Assembly: GCA_019744775.1 (NCBI GenBank)
Contig: JAIETZ010000003.1
Coordinates: 186,001-250,000, forward strand
DNA from: Candidatus Obscuribacterales bacterium
Lineage (GTDB): Bacteria > Cyanobacteriota > Vampirovibrionia > Obscuribacterales > Obscuribacteraceae
Length of the DNA: 64,000 nucleotides
Direction: 5' to 3'
Each line of letters starts with the position of its first letter. Position 1 is the first letter of the stretch. Position numbers and translations under genes: made by a program. The notes below the pieces were generated by a model. It did not search any database. It saw nothing but the letters and a program-made list of their open reading frames with translations, and was not told the DNA's origin. Positions 16,367-24,081 of the stretch are shown piece by piece.

Positions 16367-16488
16367 CCTGGGTCGGAGCCCGAACTCCGCTACAATTGGG
16401 CTAGATGGGCAGATTTAGTTGTGTTTAATGCGTCCGCAATATGCAGCTTAAGTGCCTATGATTAAGTAGCTAAGATGGGAAACAGTCC

Positions 16489-18465
16489 TTGATACAAGCG
16501 ATTAGAAATAAGTCGATGAAAGCCCTGGAGACTATTGGACAGCTCTGGGGACGCATTTCAACTCAAAAGCGACTATTGCTGTTTGGGTTGGTTTCCATTT
16601 CCGCCATAGTTACTTTTACCGCTTGGGTGGTTGTTAACCGAACGCAGGCTGTTATAAACCACTCCGTGCAACAGTTTGGACAAGCTCTAGCACAAGCGCT
16701 TGCTCGAGGGGGCGCGGAAGCTCTTTCCAATTCAGGCAATCTAGAAGGGCTTAAATACTATGTTCTGACCGAAATGGGACAGACTCCTGCAATTGCTTAC
16801 GTCGTTTTTTGCGATCCCTCCGGAAAAATACTTCTGGACAGTCAAGCATTGCCGACCAATAGAGATGAAGATCCAAAAACGCAACAGATTTATCCAATCT
16901 ATCGTCTGACTCGCTGGCAGCAATCGGAGCCGGGAATTTATTCCAGCCCGATTGGATACAGACCACTCATGAATATCGCAGTGCCTATGCAACGCAACAA
17001 TCAACAACTAGGCATTTGTTGGGTGGGACTTGATAGCTATGCATTTACTATCTTGGGCACCCCTAAGGAGACGCGAGTATTTCTCGTCTCGATTTTTGGA
17101 TTAGTGGGATTTTTAGGTGCGCTTTGTCTTGCTGTTAACTATGCGCTTATCAACGGCCCATTAACTGCACTTTCCACGGGAGCAAGTCATATTGCCGCCG
17201 GGCGTTTCGGTCACCAGATTGAACCGCAAAGTGCAGGCAAAGAAATTGATCAAGTGGTCAATGCATTTAACTACATGTCCAATCGATTGCAGCAATACGA
17301 CAAGCAAAACCTTGATAGTTTGATGGGAGAGCGGAATAAGTTCATTTCCGAACGCAACAAACTTGAGCTGGTTCTGATGTCTATCGCCGACGGCGTTGTC
17401 GTGTGTGATCGAGATAATAAAGTACAAATTGCTAATACGGCTGCAACGCAGCTGTTTGACAAAGAAGCCAGTGAAATCGTTGGTAAGCCGCTTGTCTTTT
17501 GCACGGAAGGTCCTGAGTCTCCGCAGATTTGTCAGGTGATTCAAGCATTTACCGATACCGTATCGCCTGGATCGCTTGAGCCTGTTGTTCAGCAAATTCA
17601 CCTTGGACAAAGAACGGTGAGACTGCACATAGCGCCACTTACGACTAATCGCGAATTTCTCGGCTCAGTTATGATCATGCAAGACATCACGCGCCAGGCT
17701 GAACTTGAGCGCATGAAAAACGAATTCATTTCTAATGTGTCGCATGAATTGCGTACACCAATTACGTCTATCAAGAGCTATGTTGATACTCTTTGTAATC
17801 ACGGTGAAAAGTTGGAAGCCGATACGCACCGCGAATTCCTGCAAATTATCGACAACGAAGCTGATCGCTTGATGTATCTAGTTAATGAAGTGCTTGAGTT
17901 GTCTCGCGTGGAAGAAGGCGAATCTGAACTCGAGATGTCGCAGCAAGATTTGCGCGCCACTGTTGAGTATGCCCTCAGAGCGGTCAATCTTATGGCAGTT
18001 GAGCGGCAGATTGAAGTCAATCTTTCCAGTGATACCAACTTGCCGCCTGTGACTATCAATCAGGAGTCAATTGAGCGCGCAGTTATCAACCTGATGACCA
18101 ACGCCATTAAGTACACACCAGTAGGCGGACACATTGAAGTAGTGCTTGCGCATTTGAAAGAGAGCAACGAAATAAAGATTGCCGTTTCTGATACAGGTAT
18201 TGGTATTCCTGAAGAATCATTGCCGCACATATTCGATCGTTTCTACAGAGTAGAGCGCAAAGTGCATACGATAAAAGGCACGGGACTTGGTCTAACCATT
18301 GTCAAAAAGATTTTGGAAAGACACGGTGGTCGTGTGCAAGCCGAATCATCGCTGGGTGATGGCTCTACTTTCAGTCTTTTCCTGCCTTGCTCGGCTACAA
18401 AAGAAAGTCCAATTGTTGTTTCTGATGAAACGCACCAGGAAGCGGCTGGTTTACAAGGGGTTTAA
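16489..18465 (+). CDS. Membrane histidine kinase, HAMP-PAS-HisKA-HATPase
   Basis: A 658-aa sensor kinase of the PhoR/WalK (VicK) layout. TM1 at about 24-46, an extracytoplasmic domain at about 47-190, TM2 at about 196-218, HAMP at about 218-270, a short coiled coil, a PAS domain at about 285-400 ('SIADGVVVCDRDNKVQIAN'), HisKA with His near 419 in 'VSHELRTPITSIKSY', and HATPase ('NLMTNAIKYTP', 'DTGIGIPEE', 'GTGLGLTIVKKI'). TTG start with GGGA about 9 nt ahead; an ATG nine codons later (16516) lacks a Shine-Dalgarno. No response regulator is adjacent. Confidence 0.92.
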   Translation: MIQAIRNKSMKALETIGQLWGRISTQKRLLLFGLVSISAIVTFTAWVVVNRTQAVINHSVQQFGQALAQALARGGAEALSNSGNLEGLKYYVLTEMGQTPAIAYVVFCDPSGKILLDSQALPTNRDEDPKTQQIYPIYRLTRWQQSEPGIYSSPIGYRPLMNIAVPMQRNNQQLGICWVGLDSYAFTILGTPKETRVFLVSIFGLVGFLGALCLAVNYALINGPLTALSTGASHIAAGRFGHQIEPQSAGKEIDQVVNAFNYMSNRLQQYDKQNLDSLMGERNKFISERNKLELVLMSIADGVVVCDRDNKVQIANTAATQLFDKEASEIVGKPLVFCTEGPESPQICQVIQAFTDTVSPGSLEPVVQQIHLGQRTVRLHIAPLTTNREFLGSVMIMQDITRQAELERMKNEFISNVSHELRTPITSIKSYVDTLCNHGEKLEADTHREFLQIIDNEADRLMYLVNEVLELSRVEEGESELEMSQQDLRATVEYALRAVNLMAVERQIEVNLSSDTNLPPVTINQESIERAVINLMTNAIKYTPVGGHIEVVLAHLKESNEIKIAVSDTGIGIPEESLPHIFDRFYRVERKVHTIKGTGLGLTIVKKILERHGGRVQAESSLGDGSTFSLFLPCSATKESPIVVSDETHQEAAGLQGV

Positions 18466-18542
18466 TTAAGCCGCGTTTAATCAGGGCTGACCATAGATTA
18501 GCAACATATCGATTTTGGGTTTCGGTTTACAAGGTAGCCACA

Positions 18543-18551
18543 TGTTATGAT
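18543..18551 (+). promoter_or_regulatory. Extended -10 element upstream of coaD
   Basis: TG-T-TATGAT, an extended -10 match about 100 bp before coaD. A small hairpin AGCTG-AAAAA-CAGCT follows in the leader, at about 18567-18581. Confidence 0.4.
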
Positions 18552-18650
18552 CATGCAGTTGACAAGCTGAAAAACAGCTAGTCTTCTTTGATGTTCAGGG
18601 GCTTTGGAGTGTCATGCCGATGAAAAACGGTAGGATTGGAGTCTAAAAGC

Positions 18651-19139
18651 TTGGCTAGAGCAATCTATCCGGGATCTTTTGATCCAATGACGCTAGGTCA
18701 TCTGGATATCATTCGGAGAGCTTCCAGGCTCTTTGACAAAGTGGTGATGGCGGTGGTCGGCAACCCGGGTAAATCCCCCCTCCTGCCGATTGAAGAGCGT
18801 AAAAGGCTCATTCAAGCGACAGTAAAAGGGATGCCCAATGTAGAAGTCGGGAGTTTTGAGGGCTTAACCGTTGATTACGCCAGAGCCAACGAAACGACCA
18901 TCTTGATAAGGGGGCTGCGAGCTATATCGGATTTTGAAGCAGAGTTGGGCATGGCCCAAACAAATAAAGAACTGTTTCCTGAACTAGAAACAATTTTTTT
19001 AATGTCAAAAGCCGAGTATTCTTTTATTAGCTCTTCTACCGTCAAGGAGATAGCCCGATTGGGAGGCGACGTTTCCCAGTTCGTTCCAGAACCCGTAAAT
19101 GTTTACTTAAAAGAACATTTCGCAAGAGGTGCCAAATAA
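18651..19139 (+). CDS. coaD: Phosphopantetheine adenylyltransferase
   Basis: Transfers AMP from ATP to 4'-phosphopantetheine, giving dephospho-CoA, the fourth step of coenzyme A synthesis. The 162-aa product begins 'MARAIYPGSFDPMTLGHLDI', containing the nucleotidyltransferase HxGH-type motif (here LGHLD), and has 'RGLRAISDFEAELGMAQ' and the ISSSTVKE motif near the end. Two TTG starts are possible (18636 and 18651). GGAG at 18638-18641 overlaps the first and is 9 nt from the second, and the second gives the usual family N-terminus, so 18651 is chosen. The next gene starts on the base after the stop codon. Confidence 0.95.
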   Translation: MARAIYPGSFDPMTLGHLDIIRRASRLFDKVVMAVVGNPGKSPLLPIEERKRLIQATVKGMPNVEVGSFEGLTVDYARANETTILIRGLRAISDFEAELGMAQTNKELFPELETIFLMSKAEYSFISSSTVKEIARLGGDVSQFVPEPVNVYLKEHFARGAK

Positions 19140-19757
19140 ATGACGACAGCAATTGCACCAAGTGCAACCACAGCTTATAAGCAAACATCCATTTACAAGC
19201 ATTTGGATTTGCTCGAGCATTTGATTGACGATGCTGCCGGCATCCACAAGTTTAAGCTGATCAATGCCGATCAATTTCTTGATGTGCTCGACAAAGCAAG
19301 AGCTCGCCTCCCTGAAGAACTCAGAGAAGCTGCTGATGTATTGCAACATCGCGATGAAGTAATCGCCGAAGCACAAGCAAGAGCAGAACAAATTATTTCC
19401 ATGGCCCGCCGTCAGGCTGAGACCATGGTCCACGAGTCGGAATTACTGAAGGCAGTACAATCCGAAGTAGAGCGTATTCGTAAGCAAGTAGTTGGCGAAG
19501 TAGAGCAAATGCGTAAGGAAGCTCTTGGCGAAGCCGAGCGTATCCGCGGCGAAGCCGAGCAAGAAGCGCAGCGTGTTCGCGATGGTGCTGACCATTATGC
19601 TGAATCAGTGCTGTCACGCATTGACGCTGATCTCAACACATTGGGTCAAACCCTTGCCGAGTCGCAGTCAATTGTTCGCAACGGACAAAGACTCTTGGGT
19701 CAAGTTAAGCGTCAGGCATCACTCACTAGCCCGCTTTTGAGCGGACGGAACGAGTAG
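19140..19757 (+). CDS. DivIVA/Cdv3-like coiled-coil protein
   Basis: 205 aa. A short globular N-terminal part (about 15-65, 'LLEHLIDDAAGIHKFKLINA') is followed by a long Glu/Arg/Ala-rich coiled coil (about 70-175) with repeats of 'GEAERIRGEAE' type. No membrane segment. It resembles the cyanobacterial conserved proteins related to Cdv3/DivIVA that I recall lying next to coaD in cyanobacteria; a role in cell division or polar organisation is therefore possible but inferred. Superficially it also looks like an ATP synthase b subunit, but it has no membrane anchor. ATG directly follows the coaD stop. The 3' end overlaps the convergent serine hydrolase gene by 32 bp. Confidence 0.8.
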   Translation: MTTAIAPSATTAYKQTSIYKHLDLLEHLIDDAAGIHKFKLINADQFLDVLDKARARLPEELREAADVLQHRDEVIAEAQARAEQIISMARRQAETMVHESELLKAVQSEVERIRKQVVGEVEQMRKEALGEAERIRGEAEQEAQRVRDGADHYAESVLSRIDADLNTLGQTLAESQSIVRNGQRLLGQVKRQASLTSPLLSGRNE

Positions 19758-20925
19758 TCGCTTTACCGGGACCAGCTTTAGAAATTGAATACTGCGGCCA
19801 GTGCTTGTGCTTTGCCACATGTCTCATTCCGTGCGGCAAACGGTAGTGTCGTGCACGGAACTTGGGCTTCGGCGGGTCGGGCACTAGTTCGCCGGTAAAT
19901 CCTTCATAGACAATTTTCGACAATTTGCGCACTAATACATTAGCCCGCCTGTCATTGTGCGGACGTTCGACTTGTATGGCAACCAGATAGCATTTGCCGC
20001 TGTTGCACCAGACAATACCGGCATCGCCTACCATTGAGCCAATGTCACCTGTTTTGTGAGCAATTCTTGCCTCTTTGCCTAGACCATTTGGAATGAGTGA
20101 CTTGTTGCGCACACGTTGCATGACGTTGAACATCCAGTCATGACTTTTCTTCTCGAGAATTTCACCGTTGTTGATTCTGGCAACTAAATACGCCAATTCA
20201 TATGGACTTGTTTTGTTCGCACCCGGCAAATCCGGTAACCAGGCATTTAATTGGGTTTGTTTCAGCCCCCATTGTTTAAACAACGGATTGAACTTATCAA
20301 TGCCGCCAAGTAAATCAATGACGAGATTGGTGGCAGTGTTGTCCGATCTGGTAATCATCAGTTCGGCTGCGTCTTGAACGGAAATTTTGGAACCTACAGG
20401 TCGCCACTGCAAAATGCCGGAACCGCCTGCCATCAAGTCTTTGCGCAATTCAAGTTGCTTATTTGGATCAACTAGGTGTTTGTCTTGCGCGCTCAACAAT
20501 GCAACTAAAATAGGAATCTTGATAATGGAAGCTGCAGGGAATTTGTGATAGCCGTTAATTTCGGCATATTCGCCGGAGTCGAGATCAACAGCGAAGACAC
20601 CGGCTGTTAATTTCGGCAAGTTAGCGGCTTCTTTCAGCCCAGTGGCAATGGTTTCCGATTCTGCTTTCAATGCAAATGGCGGTGCTATAAGGACAGGTGT
20701 TTCTGGTATCAGATCGTTTGCCAGGGTGGTATTGGGTGTATCGGCAGGGAGTTTGTAGCATTGTAGTAAGGTGATTAAACAGGCAAGCATGCCATAAAGA
20801 ACGAGCCGTTGTCCGGGTGGCAGGCGCTTATTTCTCTTCTTGCGGGCCACGTGACGCTTTGCGTGTTTAACACGCAACGGATAAGTTTGTCTCTGGTGGT
20901 TTCCTGAATGATTCACATTTACCAT
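19726..20925 (-). CDS. Membrane-anchored class-A-fold serine hydrolase without Glu166
   Basis: A 399-aa protein of the class A beta-lactamase fold. A very basic cytoplasmic N-terminus (1-39) and one TM segment (about 40-57) anchor it, leaving the catalytic domain outside. The three active-site motifs are complete: S133-I-I-K136, S194-D195-N196 and K291-T292-G293. In the omega loop the usual ExxLN reads QTQLN, so the position of the general base Glu166 is Gln (about residue 223). Without that Glu, deacylation of beta-lactams would be poor; a peptidoglycan peptidase or penicillin-binding role is more likely than antibiotic resistance (inference). Confidence 0.85.
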   Translation of the reverse strand: MVNVNHSGNHQRQTYPLRVKHAKRHVARKKRNKRLPPGQRLVLYGMLACLITLLQCYKLPADTPNTTLANDLIPETPVLIAPPFALKAESETIATGLKEAANLPKLTAGVFAVDLDSGEYAEINGYHKFPAASIIKIPILVALLSAQDKHLVDPNKQLELRKDLMAGGSGILQWRPVGSKISVQDAAELMITRSDNTATNLVIDLLGGIDKFNPLFKQWGLKQTQLNAWLPDLPGANKTSPYELAYLVARINNGEILEKKSHDWMFNVMQRVRNKSLIPNGLGKEARIAHKTGDIGSMVGDAGIVWCNSGKCYLVAIQVERPHNDRRANVLVRKLSKIVYEGFTGELVPDPPKPKFRARHYRLPHGMRHVAKHKHWPQYSISKAGPGKATTRSVRSKAG

Positions 20926-20937
20926 TTTAGCCTCAAA

Positions 20938-21963
20938 TCAAATTTTGGTAAGATTCTGTGCGTCCTTATGCTCGGTTTTAATCTCGACTGCAGCTGTTCT
21001 TCGTGGGATGAAGAAGTACAACGAAAGCAAAACAAACGTGGTTAATGACAGCCAGTATCTTGAAAGTAGCGAAACGTCGGTGCGTGGTGAGACGAAGCCT
21101 TCTATGCAGGCGGCAATAATGAGAAGGGGAATGCAGCCGCCAAAAAGTCCTAAAGCCGGCTTGGCTGCTAGTTTTAAGGAATCTATGCGCGAATAATTGC
21201 CGGGAAACAAAAGAGCTTTCCCTATCAAAAGACCGGCCCCGCCGCTTATGAAGATTGCCGTGAGTTCCAAAACTCCGTGAGGCGCTACAAAGGCTAGAAG
21301 ATTACGGGCAATGCCGAAATTGTGGCAGACACCAAATATGGTGCCAAGAGAAATGCCATTAAATATTAAAACGATTGCTGTGCCAACGCCAAAGGTAATT
21401 CCCAAGGCAAAAGCTACGATGGATACGTGGATGTTATTGGTGACAATCTGGGAGGCGGCAAGAGGACTGAAATTTTGTATACCGCCTGTCCACAATTCCC
21501 GCTTTTCAACGGTACTCCAGATATGGTCTGGTACTAAAGGGTCACCATGGAAAAGTTCTTGGCGAGCAAAATTAAGGTCCGAGTTGGTTGCTACGTAAGA
21601 ACCTATTAGAGGTAAAACGAAAAGCGTAACAGCAGCCAATACATAGGCAAAATATCTCAAGACCAAATTGGGGAATTCCACCCAGAGAAAGCGCAGTAGA
21701 TCAATTAAGCGGTTATTGGTGTTTTGATAAACCTGGTTGTGGGCGCGGACTACTAAATTGTTGATGTAGCTTTCCAGTTGCCTATCAACCATAAATGAGC
21801 GCGCTCGAGATAAATCGGCTGAGGTTGCTCTGTAAAGTCTGCCCAACTGTCTCAATTCTTCCTTGCTTAAACCGGCCATGCCGAATTTATCTATGCCGGC
21901 AAGAATTGCTTCCAGCTTTTGCCAGGACTTCTTCCTTTGTCTTACCCAACGTTCGAGGTTCAC
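20938..21963 (-). CDS. SpoIIM-like (DUF95) integral membrane protein
   Basis: A 341-aa membrane protein of the stage II sporulation protein M family. The N-terminal 100 residues are soluble and helical ('LSKEELRQLGRLYRATSADL'), a family hallmark; five or more TM segments follow from about residue 110. The family is widespread in non-sporulating bacteria and is usually found with RDD-family, DUF58 and MoxR genes. Here the RDD gene is divergent and only 43 bp away, which fits. Exact function is unknown. The stop is 12 bp from the start of the serine hydrolase gene, so those two are likely co-transcribed. Confidence 0.85.
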   Translation of the reverse strand: MNLERWVRQRKKSWQKLEAILAGIDKFGMAGLSKEELRQLGRLYRATSADLSRARSFMVDRQLESYINNLVVRAHNQVYQNTNNRLIDLLRFLWVEFPNLVLRYFAYVLAAVTLFVLPLIGSYVATNSDLNFARQELFHGDPLVPDHIWSTVEKRELWTGGIQNFSPLAASQIVTNNIHVSIVAFALGITFGVGTAIVLIFNGISLGTIFGVCHNFGIARNLLAFVAPHGVLELTAIFISGGAGLLIGKALLFPGNYSRIDSLKLAAKPALGLFGGCIPLLIIAACIEGFVSPRTDVSLLSRYWLSLTTFVLLSLYFFIPRRTAAVEIKTEHKDAQNLTKI

Positions 21964-22006
21964 AGGAGTATACTTTTATCGAAGTCATGCCAAGTTAGGT
22001 CAGTCC

Positions 22007-22774
22007 GTGCAAAATCCAGACTATGTAATATCTACCCCGGAAAACGTCGAGTTACACCTGGAGATGGCTGGTTTGGGCAACCGCATCTTGGCTTGCCTGA
22101 TTGATACTGCCATTAGCTACCTGGTCGTCGGCATAATAGTTGGACTGGCCTTTGGCGTCGCCTATTTTCTGGAATCCATGCACCTACCTTGGCAGCAGGC
22201 GACCGTGCTCGGAATTTATCTTGTGAGCGTCACCATTATCAGCGTCTTTGTGGTTATGCTGGGTTATTTCATTTACTTTGAGGTGCGGTGGCAGGGACAG
22301 ACGCCAGGCAAGCGCGTTATGCGCATTCGGGTGGTCGATGAAAATGGCGCGCCTGTAAAAACAAGCGCTGTTTGGATTCGCAACCTCGTGCGCAATGTTG
22401 ATGTGGGAGTTTTCTTTATTGGAGTTCTCTTCATTATGTTCGATAAGAGAGAAAGGCGCCTTGGTGATTTTGCCGGAGCTACTCTTGTAATAAGGGAAAG
22501 ACGACTCGACCCGATGATTGTCGAAGCAGGCTTTGCTGAATCCAAAGACTTCGTGCGGCATGTTGATGCCGGCAGACTTAGCCCGGAAGAGTATCAAATA
22601 GTGGCTAGTTTTCTGGCGCGGCGCAACAAGCTGGAAAAGGGAGCAAGACAGCTTTTGGCTCGCGACCTCAAGGAATACTTGATGAAAAAGGTCGGCGATG
22701 CGCAATTGAAAGAACAGAGTCCCGAGCTTTTTCTGGAAGCTGTTTACTTTGCCTATCAGGAGCGAGCGATTTAA
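22007..22774 (+). CDS. RDD-family membrane protein
   Basis: 255 aa. Typical RDD protein: 'GLGNRILACLIDTAISYLVV' with the conserved Arg and Asp in the first TM, then further TMs and 'TPGKRVMRIRVVDENG'. The cytoplasmic C-terminal 90 residues are extra. The frame is open further upstream, but that region is the opposite-strand SpoIIM gene; GTG 22007 with TTAGGT 7 nt before it is chosen. RDD proteins act in ion exchange or membrane stress in some bacteria, but the role here is unknown. Divergent from, and probably functionally linked to, the SpoIIM-like gene. Confidence 0.85.
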   Translation: MQNPDYVISTPENVELHLEMAGLGNRILACLIDTAISYLVVGIIVGLAFGVAYFLESMHLPWQQATVLGIYLVSVTIISVFVVMLGYFIYFEVRWQGQTPGKRVMRIRVVDENGAPVKTSAVWIRNLVRNVDVGVFFIGVLFIMFDKRERRLGDFAGATLVIRERRLDPMIVEAGFAESKDFVRHVDAGRLSPEEYQIVASFLARRNKLEKGARQLLARDLKEYLMKKVGDAQLKEQSPELFLEAVYFAYQERAI

Positions 22775-22793
22775 AACCGGATTTGGTTCTAAC

Positions 22794-23909
22794 TTAGCGC
22801 TGCGCTACTGGAACATAGTTCAAGTTGTTTGGTCCTGTGTACTCGGCACGTGGACGAATCAAACGATTGTTTGAGTATTGCTCAAGCACGTGAGCTGTCC
22901 AGCCGGAAATGCGGCTCATAGCAAACACTGGCGTGAAGAGATCCTCTGGAATGCCGAGCATGTAGTAGACCGAAGCGGAGTAGAAGTCTACATTTGCGTA
23001 GAGTCCTTTGTCAGCCAAAATCATTGCTTCAATCTTGCGGGACATGTTGAAGAGTTTCAGATCGCCTTCGCGCTTGCCGAGTTCTTCAGACATCTTGCGC
23101 AAGTGTGTTGCGCGTGGGTCTTCTGTTTTGTAAACGCGGTGTCCGAAACCGGATATCTTCTTGTGCTCTTCGAGCATCCTCTTGATGTACGCTTCAACTT
23201 TTGATTCTTCGCCAATCTTAAGCAGCATTTTGATAACTTCTTGGTTGGCGCCACCATGGAGCGGACCAGCCAAAGTACCTATTGCTGCAACAATTGCCGA
23301 ATACATGTCGGTCAATGTACCTGCTGCTACGCGAGCAGCAAAGGTGGAAGCATTGAGTTCGTGATCAGCATGCAAGATAAGCGCAATATCCAAAGACTTT
23401 GTGTCTAATGCATCTGGCTCTTTGCCGGTCAGCATGTAGAGGAAGTTGCCGGCTGTGGAAAGATCGGTTTTTGGAGCAATTGGCTCTTTGCCGTTGCGAA
23501 TGTTGTCCCAGTGGGCAATGATTGTTGGGAATTGCGATGTGAGACGAGTGGCTTTGCGGATATTTGCTTCGCGGCCATTGTCGCCGGCATCCGGATCGAA
23601 CATGGAGAGAACAGAAACTGCCGAACGTAGCACATCCATTGGCGGAGTGTTCTTCGGAAACTCCTTCATGATTTTCACAAGGTGTGCTGGCAGTTGTCTG
23701 TTTGCTTTTAATTCTTTGACCAATGTCTCGTATTCGGACTTGTTCGGCATACGACCGAACCAGAGCAAATAGACCGTCTCTTCAAAAGTCGAGTTCTTTG
23801 CCAGGTCGTGAATGTCATAACCCTGGTAAATCAGGCGGCCTTCTTTACCATTTACGTCGCAAATCGTTGAGGTTGCGGCTACTACGTCTTCTAGCCCTGC
23901 CTTAGTCAT
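22794..23909 (-). CDS. gltA: Citrate synthase
   Basis: Condenses acetyl-CoA with oxaloacetate to citrate at the entry of the TCA cycle. The 371-aa product is of the type found in Gram-positives and archaea (short form, no N-terminal zinc domain). Active-site parts: 'LHADHELNAS' (His), 'GPLHGGANQEV' (His), and 'GFGHRVYKTEDPRA' (His and Arg) plus the Asp near 'LYANVDFYS'. The frame could start at 23948, but ATG 23909 has GGGAG six nt upstream and matches the usual family N-terminus, so it is chosen. Confidence 0.95.
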   Translation of the reverse strand: MTKAGLEDVVAATSTICDVNGKEGRLIYQGYDIHDLAKNSTFEETVYLLWFGRMPNKSEYETLVKELKANRQLPAHLVKIMKEFPKNTPPMDVLRSAVSVLSMFDPDAGDNGREANIRKATRLTSQFPTIIAHWDNIRNGKEPIAPKTDLSTAGNFLYMLTGKEPDALDTKSLDIALILHADHELNASTFAARVAAGTLTDMYSAIVAAIGTLAGPLHGGANQEVIKMLLKIGEESKVEAYIKRMLEEHKKISGFGHRVYKTEDPRATHLRKMSEELGKREGDLKLFNMSRKIEAMILADKGLYANVDFYSASVYYMLGIPEDLFTPVFAMSRISGWTAHVLEQYSNNRLIRPRAEYTGPNNLNYVPVAQR

Positions 23910-23961
23910 GGTCGACTCCCGAGAATTTGAATTGTTTGGTGTGCTCATTGGTATTTTTTCC

Positions 23962-23982
23962 GTGTTGTATTTTGCTCAACAC
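23962..23982. promoter_or_regulatory. Inverted repeat upstream of citrate synthase
   Basis: GTGTTG (23962-23967), 9-nt spacer, CAACAC (23977-23982). Lies about 55 bp before the citrate synthase start, in the divergent control region shared with the methyltransferase gene. Operator function is a guess. Confidence 0.3.
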
Positions 23983-24081
23983 AATAGTTAATAATCGTCT
24001 GTTTATACACTAAATGACAACCATATAGCCTGAGTATAGGCTCATTTCGCCGGTTTTAGCAATTTCGCAAATTGAGCCATT

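Noticed and set aside
19140-19757. ATP synthase b subunit
   Set aside because: Long coiled coil is similar in composition, but there is no N-terminal membrane segment and no other atp gene nearby.
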